Below are positions 26,032 through 34,180 of a stretch of 64,000 nt of DNA, one piece after another. The notes beneath the pieces are model-generated. The model had not been told where the DNA came from. It saw only the letters and a list, made by a program, of their open reading frames with translations, and did not search any database. Positions within the stretch are counted from its first letter, which is position 1. Every line of letters begins with the position of its first letter. A program made the translations under genes and the position numbers. Source of the stretch: JANMDU01 sp031375105 (lineage in GTDB: Bacteria; Pseudomonadota; Gammaproteobacteria; Burkholderiales; Burkholderiaceae_C); NCBI GenBank assembly GCA_031375105.1, contig JANMHJ010000045.1, forward strand, positions 92,381 to 156,380. The letters run 5' to 3'.

Positions 26032-27144
26032 TCAAAGCGCCACCAGCTCAACCGCATCCACCGTGCCGCTGCGCCCAGGCATCTGGAGCATGGCGCGGCG
26101 GCCACTGCGTGCCACCGTTGTGACCATGCGCTGGGTTTGCACTGATGCGGCAATCGGCCAATCCAGCGCGGGCTGGCTTTGAAACATTTTAAGTACGGTG
26201 GTCACGGTTTCGCCCACAGGTGTGAGTTGCCCACCACCGCCAAACAGGCCCTCTAGCTTGGCAAAACTCACCGGGCCGGAATGCAGCCCGACACTGAGGC
26301 CAAAAGGCGGCAAACCGCGTTCGCCAAATTTTTGTTTGACGAAAGCATCCAAGCGACGCGTGCCATCTTGCAAGCCAAAAGCGGCTTTGGCTGCGCGCAT
26401 CGCGTGGTTGACCGAACTGGTGTCGGTAGTTTCAACAAACACACACAACATGCCATCGCCTAAGAACTGCATATAGTGCGAACCGAAAAGATGCACCGTG
26501 TCGCCCACACTGGAATAAAACTGCTGCACCACTTGACTCAGCTCGCTGGAAGACAATCGCTGCGTCCAAGCGGTGTAGTCGCGCATATCAGCGTACAAAA
26601 CGGTCGCGCTGGCAAAACGTTCGCCAGACTCAGCCTGCTGATGGCTGTCTGGCCATTGGGCAGAAAGCTCCTTGGCCATGCGCCTTTCATACAGGCGGCC
26701 AATTTTGTCTTGCTGATCAGCTAAGGCAGAGGCCACGGCGCGATCCACAATTTGCGCTTGCACGGCTTCCGCGCGCACCAATTTTGACAGCTGCGCATTC
26801 ACGGCATCGCGCAGCTCTTGCGGCGCGAAGGGCTTGGTGAGGTAGTCGTCCGCCCCGGTGTTCATGCCTTGGCGCATGTGAGCACGATCTTGCAAAGAAG
26901 TGAGCAAGATGATGGGGGTGGTGGTGATGTTTTCATCCGCACGCACCGCTTCCAATACGCCAAAACCATCCAGATTGGGCATCTGCACATCGCTCACCAC
27001 CAAATCAGGCTTGTGCTCGCGTATCAAGGCCAAGCCGAGTGCGCCATCTTCTGCGGCCAGCACGTCGTAGCCCTCTTTACGCAACACGGCCGAGACAAGC
27101 ACGCGCGTGCTTGCATCATCATCCATCACAACGATCAAGGGCAT
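26032..27144 (-). CDS. Response regulator with adenylate/guanylate cyclase output domain
   Basis: A 370-residue cytoplasmic protein. An N-terminal receiver has acidic residues MDDDAS and the phospho-acceptor Asp in VVSDVQMP near 51, plus LTKPF. A linker helix leads to a class III nucleotide cyclase domain with the metal aspartates in YADMRDYTAW near 186 and FLGDGMLCVF near 230. ATG 27144 is chosen because GGAG lies 8 bases upstream; it starts two bases after the hydrolase stop. The hybrid kinase follows, so phosphorelay control of cyclic nucleotide synthesis is likely. Which nucleotide is made cannot be told. Confidence 0.9.
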   Translation of the reverse strand: MPLIVVMDDDASTRVLVSAVLRKEGYDVLAAEDGALGLALIREHKPDLVVSDVQMPNLDGFGVLEAVRADENITTTPIILLTSLQDRAHMRQGMNTGADDYLTKPFAPQELRDAVNAQLSKLVRAEAVQAQIVDRAVASALADQQDKIGRLYERRMAKELSAQWPDSHQQAESGERFASATVLYADMRDYTAWTQRLSSSELSQVVQQFYSSVGDTVHLFGSHYMQFLGDGMLCVFVETTDTSSVNHAMRAAKAAFGLQDGTRRLDAFVKQKFGERGLPPFGLSVGLHSGPVSFAKLEGLFGGGGQLTPVGETVTTVLKMFQSQPALDWPIAASVQTQRMVTTVARSGRRAMLQMPGRSGTVDAVELVAL

Positions 27145-27146
27145 GG

Positions 27147-28049
27147 TCAAATCTCCAGGAGGCCGAAACAGGCCTGTTGTATGTCGTTCGAAAACACCAG
27201 TTGCACATGCGCATAGCCTGCAACGTGACGATTATCCGCTCCGGGCAGGGTAGCTGAGCTGGCGGGGAAGACGATATTGTCGCAATGCGAGTAGTAGCAA
27301 GTGCAATGCTGCGCAAAATTGTCGGGCAAATGCGACGCATTGTGTTGTTGCCAGAGACTGCCTTGGCGCATTTCGCGCCCGTTTGTCGTAGACGACCAAG
27401 CGGCCATCGCCGTGCCTTGATGCGGCGTGCCCAGGGTGACGATGCGGTGCACTCTGCCCATGCCCTGGCTGCCGAGCAACTGCGCTGCCCAAGCGCGAAT
27501 CGCCAAACCGCCCATACTGTGGCCGACGATCACGGGCGGCAGACCCGTCGCTTGCTCAACTTGCTTCACGGCCGCTTCCACCACCTGCGCATAGTTGCTG
27601 ATCGTGCCAAAAGCGGGTTCTAAATCCACCGACACGAAAACACGATTCTCCGCCTGTAAGCGCAGCATCCAATCTGTCCACAAAGCGCGATTGCAGAAAA
27701 AACCGTGCACCAGCACCATGCCGCGCTTGCCCGGCTTGGGCTGCAAATGATTGGCCATTGCCCTGTGTCGAAACGGCTGCCACCAGCAAAACACGGTAGC
27801 GGCTGCGCGCCCTTCCGCTAGCCAAGCTCGCAGCCACTGTGCCAGGCTAGCGGGCTGCACGGTATCGCTGCGATTGACATGCGCTGCCCAAAGGCATTGC
27901 ACTCCCAAAATCATCGGCGTGAGAAGCAAAGGCATCAAAAGGCACAAGACGGCCCAGCCACGCTGGCCACTCCAAGCCCAAGCAGCCAGCAGCCACCAAA
28001 AAATCAAACTACCCAGCGTGATAAAGCGCTGTAGCCAAGCATTGGTCAT
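27147..28049 (-). CDS. Alpha/beta hydrolase, membrane-anchored lipase-like
   Basis: A 300-residue protein. Residues about 10-60 hold two hydrophobic segments that probably anchor it in the inner membrane. The catalytic part starts with the oxyanion strand MVLVHGFFCNRALW near 109-122, has the nucleophile motif VGHSMGG near 190 and a GTPHQG loop; the closing His is likely in GYAHVQLVF. It resembles triacylglycerol lipases and PGAP1-like esterases. ATG 28049 has GAGGAA upstream. It is the first gene of an apparent operon with the cyclase-type regulator and the hybrid kinase. The substrate is unknown. Confidence 0.83.
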   Translation of the reverse strand: MTNAWLQRFITLGSLIFWWLLAAWAWSGQRGWAVLCLLMPLLLTPMILGVQCLWAAHVNRSDTVQPASLAQWLRAWLAEGRAAATVFCWWQPFRHRAMANHLQPKPGKRGMVLVHGFFCNRALWTDWMLRLQAENRVFVSVDLEPAFGTISNYAQVVEAAVKQVEQATGLPPVIVGHSMGGLAIRAWAAQLLGSQGMGRVHRIVTLGTPHQGTAMAAWSSTTNGREMRQGSLWQQHNASHLPDNFAQHCTCYYSHCDNIVFPASSATLPGADNRHVAGYAHVQLVFSNDIQQACFGLLEI

Positions 28050-28115
28050 GTTGTTGTTCCTCTGTTGTTGGCATGATACAGAGAGATGCTGCGCTTGAGG
28101 AAGAGCTTTCACCCC

Positions 28116-28153
28116 AAAAAAAATCCCCGCCAGCGGTTGCGGGCAGGGATTTG
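28116..28153 (-). terminator. Intrinsic terminator after tRNA-Met
   Basis: On the minus strand AATCCCTGCCCGC, a short loop, and GGCGGGGATT form a GC-rich stem with one bulge, followed by a run of eight T. It lies 5 bases after the tRNA CCA. Confidence 0.88.
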
Positions 28154-28157
28154 CATT

Positions 28158-28234
28158 TGGTGGTGATAGGTGGATTTGAACCACCGACATCAGCATTATG
28201 AATGCTGCGCTCTAACCAACTGAGCTATATCACC
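28158..28234 (-). tRNA. tRNA-Met (CAT)
   Basis: A 77-nt cloverleaf with encoded CCA. The acceptor GGTGATA pairs with TATCACC, the anticodon stem CAGCA/TGCTG flanks TTCATAA, and the anticodon is CAT. The first base pair is G-C, so it is not an initiator. An Ile2 tRNA with modified CAT is the alternative. Confidence 0.9.
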
Positions 28235-28271
28235 GAAGGAACAGGATTATACCGAAGATCGCCAGGCGGCC

Positions 28272-29048
28272 TTATTCGTGTTTGAAGGCAGCTTTGCGTT
28301 TGTTGACGAAAGCATCCATGCCCTCTTTTTGGTCTTGAGTGGCAAACAGCGCGTGAAACAGGCGGCGCTCAAACATCACGCCATCAGCCAAACTGCTCTC
28401 AAACGCGCGGTTCACGCTTTCTTTGGCGGCCATGGTGGCAATTTGGCTGTATTCGCAAATTGTATTCGCTGCGGCCAAGACTTCGTCCTGCAAACTGGCC
28501 AGCGGCACCACGCGGCTCACAAGCCCTGCACGCTCAGCCTCAGCAGCATCCATCATGCGCCCAGTGAGCGCCAAATCCATCGCTTTGGCTTTGCCCACCG
28601 CACGCGGCAGGCGCTGCGTGCCGCCCGCGCCGGGGATGATGCCCAACTTGATCTCAGGTTGGCCGAATTTCGCGTTGTCCGCCGCGATGATGAAGTCACA
28701 CATCATCGCCAGCTCGCAGCCGCCGCCTAAGGCGAAGCCACTCACTGCGGCAATCACGGGTTTGCGGATCGTGCGGATGGTTTCCCAGTTTTTGGTGATG
28801 TAGTCGCCTTTGTACACGTCGGCAAAGCTGTAGGTGGCCATCGCGCCAATGTCTGCGCCAGCGGCAAAGGCTTTTTCGCTGCCGGTGATGATCATGCAGC
28901 CAATGGCTTCATCCGCATCAAAGGCTTTAAGCGCAGCGCCCAGTTCGTCCATGAGTTGGCCGTTCAAGGCGTTGAGTTGTTTAGGGCGGTTCAGTGTGAT
29001 TTTGCCAACTGAGCCGAGGGTTTCTGTGATGAGGAGTTCGTAGGTCAT
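28272..29048 (-). CDS. Enoyl-CoA hydratase (crotonase family)
   Basis: A 258-residue soluble enzyme that hydrates trans-2-enoyl-CoA in beta-oxidation. The oxyanion-hole segments are KAFAAGADIGAM and SGFALGGGCELAM. Both catalytic glutamates are visible, one in GGGCELAM and one in QPEIKLGIIPGAGGTQRL. It matches the FadB1/PaaF-like bacterial ECH group closely. It is transcribed away from the paaG-paaI-paaK cluster across a gene-free gap with a long hairpin, and is probably monocistronic. Confidence 0.93.
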   Translation of the reverse strand: MTYELLITETLGSVGKITLNRPKQLNALNGQLMDELGAALKAFDADEAIGCMIITGSEKAFAAGADIGAMATYSFADVYKGDYITKNWETIRTIRKPVIAAVSGFALGGGCELAMMCDFIIAADNAKFGQPEIKLGIIPGAGGTQRLPRAVGKAKAMDLALTGRMMDAAEAERAGLVSRVVPLASLQDEVLAAANTICEYSQIATMAAKESVNRAFESSLADGVMFERRLFHALFATQDQKEGMDAFVNKRKAAFKHE

Positions 29049-29103
29049 TTGGCAATCATAGCGTTGCTTTCTTTCTTTGGCTTTGCACTAGGTTTGCGTG
29101 CAG

Positions 29104-29230
29104 AAGCCTCGGCGAGCCGACTGCGCTTGGGCTATCCCCCTCCGCGAATGTCCTCCTGCGGGCTACGCCCGCATTCCCCCTTGACTTCGCTGCGGGAGAT
29201 AACCCAATCACAGTCGGTTTTCTGAGGCTT
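29104..29230. repeat. 127-bp imperfect inverted repeat with central palindrome
   Basis: AAGCCTC..GCCGACTG..TTGGGCTATC on the left mirrors GATAACCCAA..CAGTCGG..GAGGCTT on the right. The centre TGCGGGCTACGCCCGCA (29157-29173) is a strong stem. Only one copy occurs in the window. Confidence 0.75.
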
Positions 29231-29267
29231 TAGTTCACTGCATGCAATCCTAGTTCGGTGCGTAATA

Positions 29268-29310
29268 ACTACAAATTTCATAGCACTCTGCACAATAAAT
29301 ACGCCGGCAG
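29268..29310 (+). repeat. Possible decayed 50-bp palindromic element
   Basis: CTACAAATTTCATAGCACTCTG followed by CACAATAAAT and GGCAG follows the order of the consensus with several changes. It is a weak match. Confidence 0.3.
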
Positions 29311-29410
29311 TATGCTCAAAACAGCATCAAAATAACCGTTACACCTTAGATTTCCCGTCTGCGCGGTTGGGCAATAGATTTTTCGGGTAAATTAAGCTCA
29401 GGAGACACCG

Positions 29411-30217
29411 ATGACCGAACCTACCGTCTTATACGAATTACGAGATGCTGGCAGTGCCAAGATTGCGCTCATCACGCTCAATCGCCCCGCTGCGCTGAAC
29501 AGCTTCATTCCAGAGATGCACGAAGCGCTTCGCGCTGCTTTGGCGCAGGCCAGTGCCAATGCGACTGTGCGTGCCTGCGTGATTACAGGCGCAGGGCGGG
29601 GCTTTTGCGCGGGGGCAGATTTGGGTAGCTTTGATTTCACGCCTGGCCCAGGCCTGAAAGAGCGCGCGAATCCCGGCCCCGTGATCGAGGCGAATTTCAA
29701 CCCCACCGCCCGCGCGGTGATGAATTTGCGCATGCCTACGATTTGCGCGGTCAATGGTGTGGCTGCGGGCGCTGGCGCGTCGCTCGTGATGAGCTGCGAC
29801 ATGGCGATTGCCGCGCCGGGCGCGAGTTTCGTGCAGGCTTTTAGCAAGATTGGGTTGATCCCCGATGCAGGCGGCTCTTGGCTGCTGCCCCAACGCTTAG
29901 GCCTCGCACGCGCACTCGGCTTGGCTCTTACAGGTGACAAACTCTCCGCCGCGCAAGCCAAAGAGTTCGGCATGATTTGGGATGTGCAAGACGACCCACT
30001 CGCAGCAGCTTTGCAACTCGCAGAAAAGCTCGCGCAAATGCCCATAAAAGCCTTGGTCACCACCCGCCATCTGCTGCGCAACGCCCACATGAGCAGCTTC
30101 GATCAACAACTCGATGCAGAGCGCGATGCGCAAACCGCGATGGGCAACACAGACGATTACATCGAAGGCGTGAGCGCCTTCTTGCAAAAACGCCCAGCGC
30201 AGTTCAAAGGAGAGTGA
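29411..30217 (+). CDS. paaG: Enoyl-CoA hydratase/isomerase, PaaG-like
   Basis: A 268-residue crotonase whose best match in memory is PaaG, the isomerase converting ring-epoxide phenylacetyl-CoA to the oxepin form. The N-terminal oxyanion segment is RGFCAGADLG, the second is VNGVAAGAGASLVMSCD (alanine replaces the first hydratase Glu, as in PaaG), and the PaaG-type acidic residue is the Asp of GLIPDAGGSWLLP. AGGAG precedes the ATG. paaI and paaK follow on the same strand. The ring monooxygenase and aldehyde dehydrogenase genes of the pathway are not in the window. Confidence 0.85.
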   Translation: MTEPTVLYELRDAGSAKIALITLNRPAALNSFIPEMHEALRAALAQASANATVRACVITGAGRGFCAGADLGSFDFTPGPGLKERANPGPVIEANFNPTARAVMNLRMPTICAVNGVAAGAGASLVMSCDMAIAAPGASFVQAFSKIGLIPDAGGSWLLPQRLGLARALGLALTGDKLSAAQAKEFGMIWDVQDDPLAAALQLAEKLAQMPIKALVTTRHLLRNAHMSSFDQQLDAERDAQTAMGNTDDYIEGVSAFLQKRPAQFKGE

Positions 30218-30219
30218 AG

Positions 30220-30651
30220 ATGGATGCTTTTGCACTTGCGCAAGCCGTCGGCCAACATATGTTTGCCAGCGATGTGGCATCCCGCGAAACCATGGGCATG
30301 GCACTTGTCGAATGCAAACCTGGCTACGCACGCATGCGCATGCAGGTGCGCGAGCTGCACCTGAACGGTCACAAAATTTGCCATGGCGGCTTCATCTTCA
30401 CACTGGCCGATTCCACCTTCGCCTTTGCCTGCAATTCGCATAACAAAGTCGCTGTCGCAGCGGGTTGCAACATCGAATTCCTCAAGCCGGGCAAGCTCGG
30501 CGATGTGCTCAGCTGCGAAGGCATCGAGCAAACGCTCTCAGGTCGCCATGGCATCTACGACATGCAAGTGAGCAATCAAGACGGCGAAGTGGTCGCCATG
30601 TTTCGCGGCAAATCAGCGCAGATTCAAGGCAGCGTTTTACCTGAAGTTTGA
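30220..30651 (+). CDS. paaI: Hotdog-fold acyl-CoA thioesterase PaaI
   Basis: A 143-residue thioesterase that frees CoA from stalled phenylacetate-pathway intermediates. The PaaI core HGGFIFTLADSTFAFACNSH (about residues 50-69) contains the helix Asp used in catalysis. The ATG at 30220 follows the paaG stop by two bases, with AAAGGAG upstream, so the pair is co-translated. An open frame extending to 29977 overlaps paaG and is not coding. Confidence 0.9.
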   Translation: MDAFALAQAVGQHMFASDVASRETMGMALVECKPGYARMRMQVRELHLNGHKICHGGFIFTLADSTFAFACNSHNKVAVAAGCNIEFLKPGKLGDVLSCEGIEQTLSGRHGIYDMQVSNQDGEVVAMFRGKSAQIQGSVLPEV

Positions 30652-30657
30652 ATTTAA

Positions 30658-30708
30658 TTGCTACTGATTTAATAGCATACTACGCAAATAACATAACGGG
30701 TAGAGGCC
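30658..30708 (+). repeat. 50-bp palindromic element in front of paaK
   Basis: TTGCTACTGATTTAATAGCA is followed by TACTACGCAAATAACATAACGG and GTAGAGGCC. Its tail supplies the AGAGG that serves as the likely Shine-Dalgarno sequence of paaK. Confidence 0.88.
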
Positions 30709-30713
30709 AAAAA

Positions 30714-32018
30714 ATGCTTCAAAAATCATCTTTCCCACTGGAATCTATAGAAAAAGCGCCGCTGTCTGAATTGCGCACATTGCAGCTCAAACGTTTGCAA
30801 GCCACGCTCGCACATGCGTATGCGAACTCTCCCGTGTATCGCGCGAAATGGAACGAGGCTGGCGTGAAACCTAGCGATGTGCAATCACTCACCGATCTCG
30901 CCAAACTGCCCTTCACCACAAAACAAGATTTGCGTGATGCCTATCCGTTTGGCATGTTTGCTGTGCCGCGTGAGCAGTGTGTGCGCATCCATGCATCGAG
31001 TGGCACCACAGGCAAGCCCACCGTGGTTGGCTACACGCAAAACGACATTGATATGTGGTCGAATTTGGTGGCGCGCTCGATCCGCGCAGCGGGAGCCAAG
31101 CCTGGCGATATGGTGCATGTGAGCTATGGCTACGGCCTGTTCACCGGTGGCTTGGGCGCTCATTACGGTGCTGAAAAGCTCGGCCTCACTGTGGTGCCCT
31201 TCGGCGGCGGGCAGACCGAGCGGCAAGTGCAGCTCATCATGGATTTCAAGCCCACGATCATCATGGTCACGCCCAGCTACATGCTCGCGATTGCCGATGA
31301 AATGCAGCGCCAAGGCATTGATCCGCGCTCGACCAGTTTGCGCATCGGCATCTTCGGCGCAGAGCCATGGACGAACGAAATGCGTGCATCTATTGAGGCG
31401 CGACTCAACATCCACGCAGTGGATATTTATGGCCTCAGCGAAGTCATGGGCCCGGGCGTGGCCAATGAGTGCGTGGAAACCAAAGACGGCCCCACGATCT
31501 GGGAAGATCATTTCTACCCCGAGATCATTGACCCCGACAGCGGCGAAGTGCTCCCCGATGGCGAATTCGGCGAACTCGTCTTCACCAGCCTCACCAAAGA
31601 AGCCCTGCCCATCATCCGCTATCGCACCCGTGATCTCACCCGCCTGCTCCCCGGCACAGCCCGCACCATGCGCCGCATGGAAAAAATAACTGGCCGCTCA
31701 GACGACATGATGATCATTCGCGGCGTGAACGTCTTTCCTTCGCAAATCGAAGAACTGATCTTGAAGCAAAGCGCTCTGAGCGCCCATTACCAATGCATCT
31801 TGAGCAAAGAAGGCCCGCTCGACGCACTCACCGTGGCAGTAGAAACCAAACCCGGTATTGCTATAAATTCCGAAGCAGCTCGCGCAGCATCTGCGGCGCT
31901 ATCTCACCACATCAAGACCTATATTGGCACATCTGCAGCGATTGAGTTGCGTGCTGAGGGCGGCGTGGAACGCAGCTTGGGTAAGGCTAAGAGGGTAGTT
32001 GATTTGAGGAAAAAATAA
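30714..32018 (+). CDS. paaK: Phenylacetate-CoA ligase
   Basis: The 434-residue cytoplasmic enzyme activates phenylacetate to phenylacetyl-CoA with ATP. Family motifs are present: IHASSGTTGKPTVVGYT near residue 97 (phosphate loop), YGLSEVMGPGVA near 238, TSLTKEALPIIRYRTRDLT near 304, and the C-terminal IKTYIGTSAAIEL. ATG 30714 gives the usual length; a TTG start at 30648 would add 22 residues encoded only by the palindromic element. AGAGG 8 bases upstream comes from that element. It is the third gene of the paaG-paaI-paaK set. Confidence 0.94.
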   Translation: MLQKSSFPLESIEKAPLSELRTLQLKRLQATLAHAYANSPVYRAKWNEAGVKPSDVQSLTDLAKLPFTTKQDLRDAYPFGMFAVPREQCVRIHASSGTTGKPTVVGYTQNDIDMWSNLVARSIRAAGAKPGDMVHVSYGYGLFTGGLGAHYGAEKLGLTVVPFGGGQTERQVQLIMDFKPTIIMVTPSYMLAIADEMQRQGIDPRSTSLRIGIFGAEPWTNEMRASIEARLNIHAVDIYGLSEVMGPGVANECVETKDGPTIWEDHFYPEIIDPDSGEVLPDGEFGELVFTSLTKEALPIIRYRTRDLTRLLPGTARTMRRMEKITGRSDDMMIIRGVNVFPSQIEELILKQSALSAHYQCILSKEGPLDALTVAVETKPGIAINSEAARAASAALSHHIKTYIGTSAAIELRAEGGVERSLGKAKRVVDLRKK

Positions 32019-32053
32019 GTCCGGATGTTTGAATTTGAATTTGAATTTAAATA
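32019..32053 (+). repeat. Short (TTTGAA) tandem stretch between paaK and the tctE-like gene
   Basis: After GTCCGGATG there are about three hexamers TTTGAA (32029-32047). Similar hexamers flank the hairpin element at 46600, so this may be a remnant of that family between two convergent genes. Confidence 0.5.
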
Positions 32054-33438
32054 GGCAAGCGCACTCGCACATCCAGCCCCGCGACACGGCCATTCGCTAT
32101 GCGGTTATCTAGCGCGATATCGCCTCCCAACGCCCCAGCAATCTCAGCGCAGATCGCCAACCCAAGGCCTGAGCCAGCTTGCATGCACCCTGCTGAGAAA
32201 GGCTGAAAGAGCCGTTGGCGCAGTTCTTCGTCAATGCCTGCGCCGCTGTCAGCGATCAAGAGTTCGGCAATTCGAGCATCAGCGCTCAAGCTCACGCGCA
32301 AAGCGCTGCCGCTGGGGCTGTGTTTGATGGCGTTGTGCAGCAAATTGCGGGCCAACTCGCGCAGCATCCAGTCGTGTGCGAGTACGGTGGCAGGCTCGGT
32401 ATAAATATCGAATTCAATTTCTTTATCAGCGATCAGCGGTGCAAGATCAAGCGCCACTTCGCGCAACACCGTGCTCCAATCCAGCGCCGTGCTGGCGGGC
32501 TGCTGGCGCAGTTGCTCAACTTTGGCCAGCGACAGCATTTGATTGGCCAGCTCTGTAGCGCGATCCACCGTTTGGCTGATTTCCTCCAGCGCTTGCATGG
32601 GAGGCGCATCGCCGCGCAGCGCGGATTGGGTTTGGGTTTTCAGCACAGCCAGCGGCGTGCGCAACTGATGCGCAGCATCACGCACGAAGCGCTTTTGGTG
32701 CTGCAGCAAATGATCGAGCCGCGCCATGAGTTGGTTGTTGGCTTGCAGCAAGGGTTGCAATTCGCGCGGCGCATGTGTTGCATCCACCGGACTGAGATCG
32801 TTGTCTGCTCGGGAAGCAATCTGCCGACTGACCCGCCGCAGCGGGTGCACAGCGCTTTGCACCACCCAAATCACCACCGCCGCAATCACACTCAACAGCA
32901 TGGCTTGCCGCCACAAGGTGCTCACCAAAATCTCGCGCGCTAATCCTTCGCGCAGCTCTAAAGTTTCAGCCACTTGAATCGTCGCCATACCAGAGCCGCC
33001 TGCGCCAGAAACTGGTTGCAGCAAAACCGCCACGCGAACGGGTACGTCATCCACGGTGTCGTCATAAAAATCGACCAAGGCGGCATAGCGCGGCTGATCG
33101 GCAATGCGCCCTTTCCACAGTTTGAGCGAGTCAAAGCCCGAGACCATCTCGCCCGAGAAACCTGTCACGCGATAAAACATGCGGCTGCGGTTGTCTGCTT
33201 CAAATGCTTCCAGCGCTGCATACGGCACACGCGGCACCAGCAGCAAATTGTCTGCTGTGCCCTGCACATCCAGCTGCTCGGCTATCGTCTTGGCCGAGGC
33301 GAGCAAAGTGCGGTCGTAGGCGGTATTGGCAGCAGCTAAGCTTTGGTGATACAAAATCACGCTGTCGATCAACACAAACAGCATCACGGGCAGCAAAATG
33401 CCCCAGAGCAAGCGGCGGCGCAAAGAAAGTGTCTTCAT
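32047..33438 (-). CDS. tctE: Sensor histidine kinase, TctE-like
   Basis: A 463-residue inner-membrane kinase. Membrane helices lie near residues 11-32 and 175-195 around a periplasmic sensor. A HAMP-like region follows, then HisKA with the phosphohistidine in DAAHQLRTPLAVL near 257 and an HATPase domain ending in SGLGLAICAEIAG. The architecture and the partner match TctDE, which controls tricarboxylate uptake. Its ATG overlaps the response-regulator stop by 4 bases. It faces away from the tctC genes. Confidence 0.88.
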   Translation of the reverse strand: MKTLSLRRRLLWGILLPVMLFVLIDSVILYHQSLAAANTAYDRTLLASAKTIAEQLDVQGTADNLLLVPRVPYAALEAFEADNRSRMFYRVTGFSGEMVSGFDSLKLWKGRIADQPRYAALVDFYDDTVDDVPVRVAVLLQPVSGAGGSGMATIQVAETLELREGLAREILVSTLWRQAMLLSVIAAVVIWVVQSAVHPLRRVSRQIASRADNDLSPVDATHAPRELQPLLQANNQLMARLDHLLQHQKRFVRDAAHQLRTPLAVLKTQTQSALRGDAPPMQALEEISQTVDRATELANQMLSLAKVEQLRQQPASTALDWSTVLREVALDLAPLIADKEIEFDIYTEPATVLAHDWMLRELARNLLHNAIKHSPSGSALRVSLSADARIAELLIADSGAGIDEELRQRLFQPFSAGCMQAGSGLGLAICAEIAGALGGDIALDNRIANGRVAGLDVRVRLPI

Positions 33439-34133
33439 CCGGCTTTGAGCAAATAGCCCAACCCACGCAGCGTGATCAATTTGAGCCCTGTAGGCTGCAG
33501 TTTTTTGCGTAATCGATAAGCCAACACCTCTATCGCATCGGTCTGCACATCGGCTGCGTCAGCGAACACACGCTCTAGCAGCCGCTCTTTCGGCACCGCA
33601 TGCCCCAAGCGCTCATACAAAGGCAGCAGCATCGCCGTCTCACGCGGGCTCAGCTCCAGTGGATCGCCTTGGAAAGAAAATGATTTGCTACTATTTTCAT
33701 AGCTAATACCGCATATTCTATAAGGGCGAGTAAGTGATTTATCTTGTAAATCAGTCTCTGAAACCACACTGCGCTGCTGCGCCCGCACGAGCGCTCGGAT
33801 GCGTGCCTCCAGCTCATCCAAATCAAAGGGCTTGGGCAAGTAATCATCCGCCCCCGTGTTCAACCCGAGAACGCGATCACCCACTGTGCCACGCGCAGTC
33901 AGAATCAGTACCGGTGTCGTCAAGCCCGCTTTGCGCGCATCGCTCAAAATCTCCAAGCCATCGCGCCCCGGTAAGCTCAAATCGAGCAGCACCACATCCA
34001 GAGACAATTGCTGCCACAGCGCCAACGCCGTTTCGCCATCGCCGCACGATTGCACCAGCCAGCCCAGTCGCTTGAACGAGCGTTCCAGCGGCTTGCGCAT
34101 CGCGGGGTCATCTTCAATTAAGAGCAATTTCAT
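33435..34133 (-). CDS. tctD: Response regulator, TctD-like (OmpR family)
   Basis: A 232-residue regulator. The receiver starts MKLLLIEDDPAM, has the phospho-acceptor Asp in VLLDLSLPGRDG near 51 and DYLPKPF, and the winged-helix domain has LELSPRETAMLLPLYE and TDAIEVLAYRLRKKL. ATG 34133 is used; the frame open to 34211 adds an unlikely extension. A palindromic element sits in frame near residues 134-150, exactly at the receiver to DNA-binding linker (TRPYRICGISYENSSKS). A TGACAG direct repeat upstream is a candidate binding site. Confidence 0.92.
   Translation of the reverse strand: MKLLLIEDDPAMRKPLERSFKRLGWLVQSCGDGETALALWQQLSLDVVLLDLSLPGRDGLEILSDARKAGLTTPVLILTARGTVGDRVLGLNTGADDYLPKPFDLDELEARIRALVRAQQRSVVSETDLQDKSLTRPYRICGISYENSSKSFSFQGDPLELSPRETAMLLPLYERLGHAVPKERLLERVFADAADVQTDAIEVLAYRLRKKLQPTGLKLITLRGLGYLLKAG
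33685..33733 (+). repeat. 50-bp palindromic element in the tctD linker
   Basis: TTGCTACTATTTTCATAGCT is followed by AATACCGCATATTCTATAAGGGC. In the sense of tctD it encodes RPYRICGISYENSS without a stop. Confidence 0.87.
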
Positions 34134-34163
34134 GGTGATGTCCGCATTTTCCCTGATATGCAA

Positions 34164-34180
34164 TGACAGGCAACTGACAG
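34164..34180. promoter_or_regulatory. TGACAG direct repeat, candidate TctD binding site
   Basis: TGACAG (34164-34169) and TGACAG (34175-34180) are spaced 11 bases start to start, about one helix turn, as expected for an OmpR-family dimer site. They lie between tctD and the first tctC gene. Confidence 0.45.

Larger units (their letters stand above)
29049..29410. other. Gene-free divergent region with long imperfect hairpin
   Basis: About 360 bases between the two crotonase genes. It holds a long inverted repeat at 29104-29230 and a decayed palindromic element at 29268-29310. AGGAG precedes the paaG-like start. I see no gene. Confidence 0.7.

Noticed and set aside
31858..31900. Possible further palindromic element in paaK (TTGCTATAAATTCCGAAGCAG...)
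   Set aside because: Only the first block and GCGCAG fit; the tail does not, and the encoded helix is plausible native PaaK sequence. Too weak to list.
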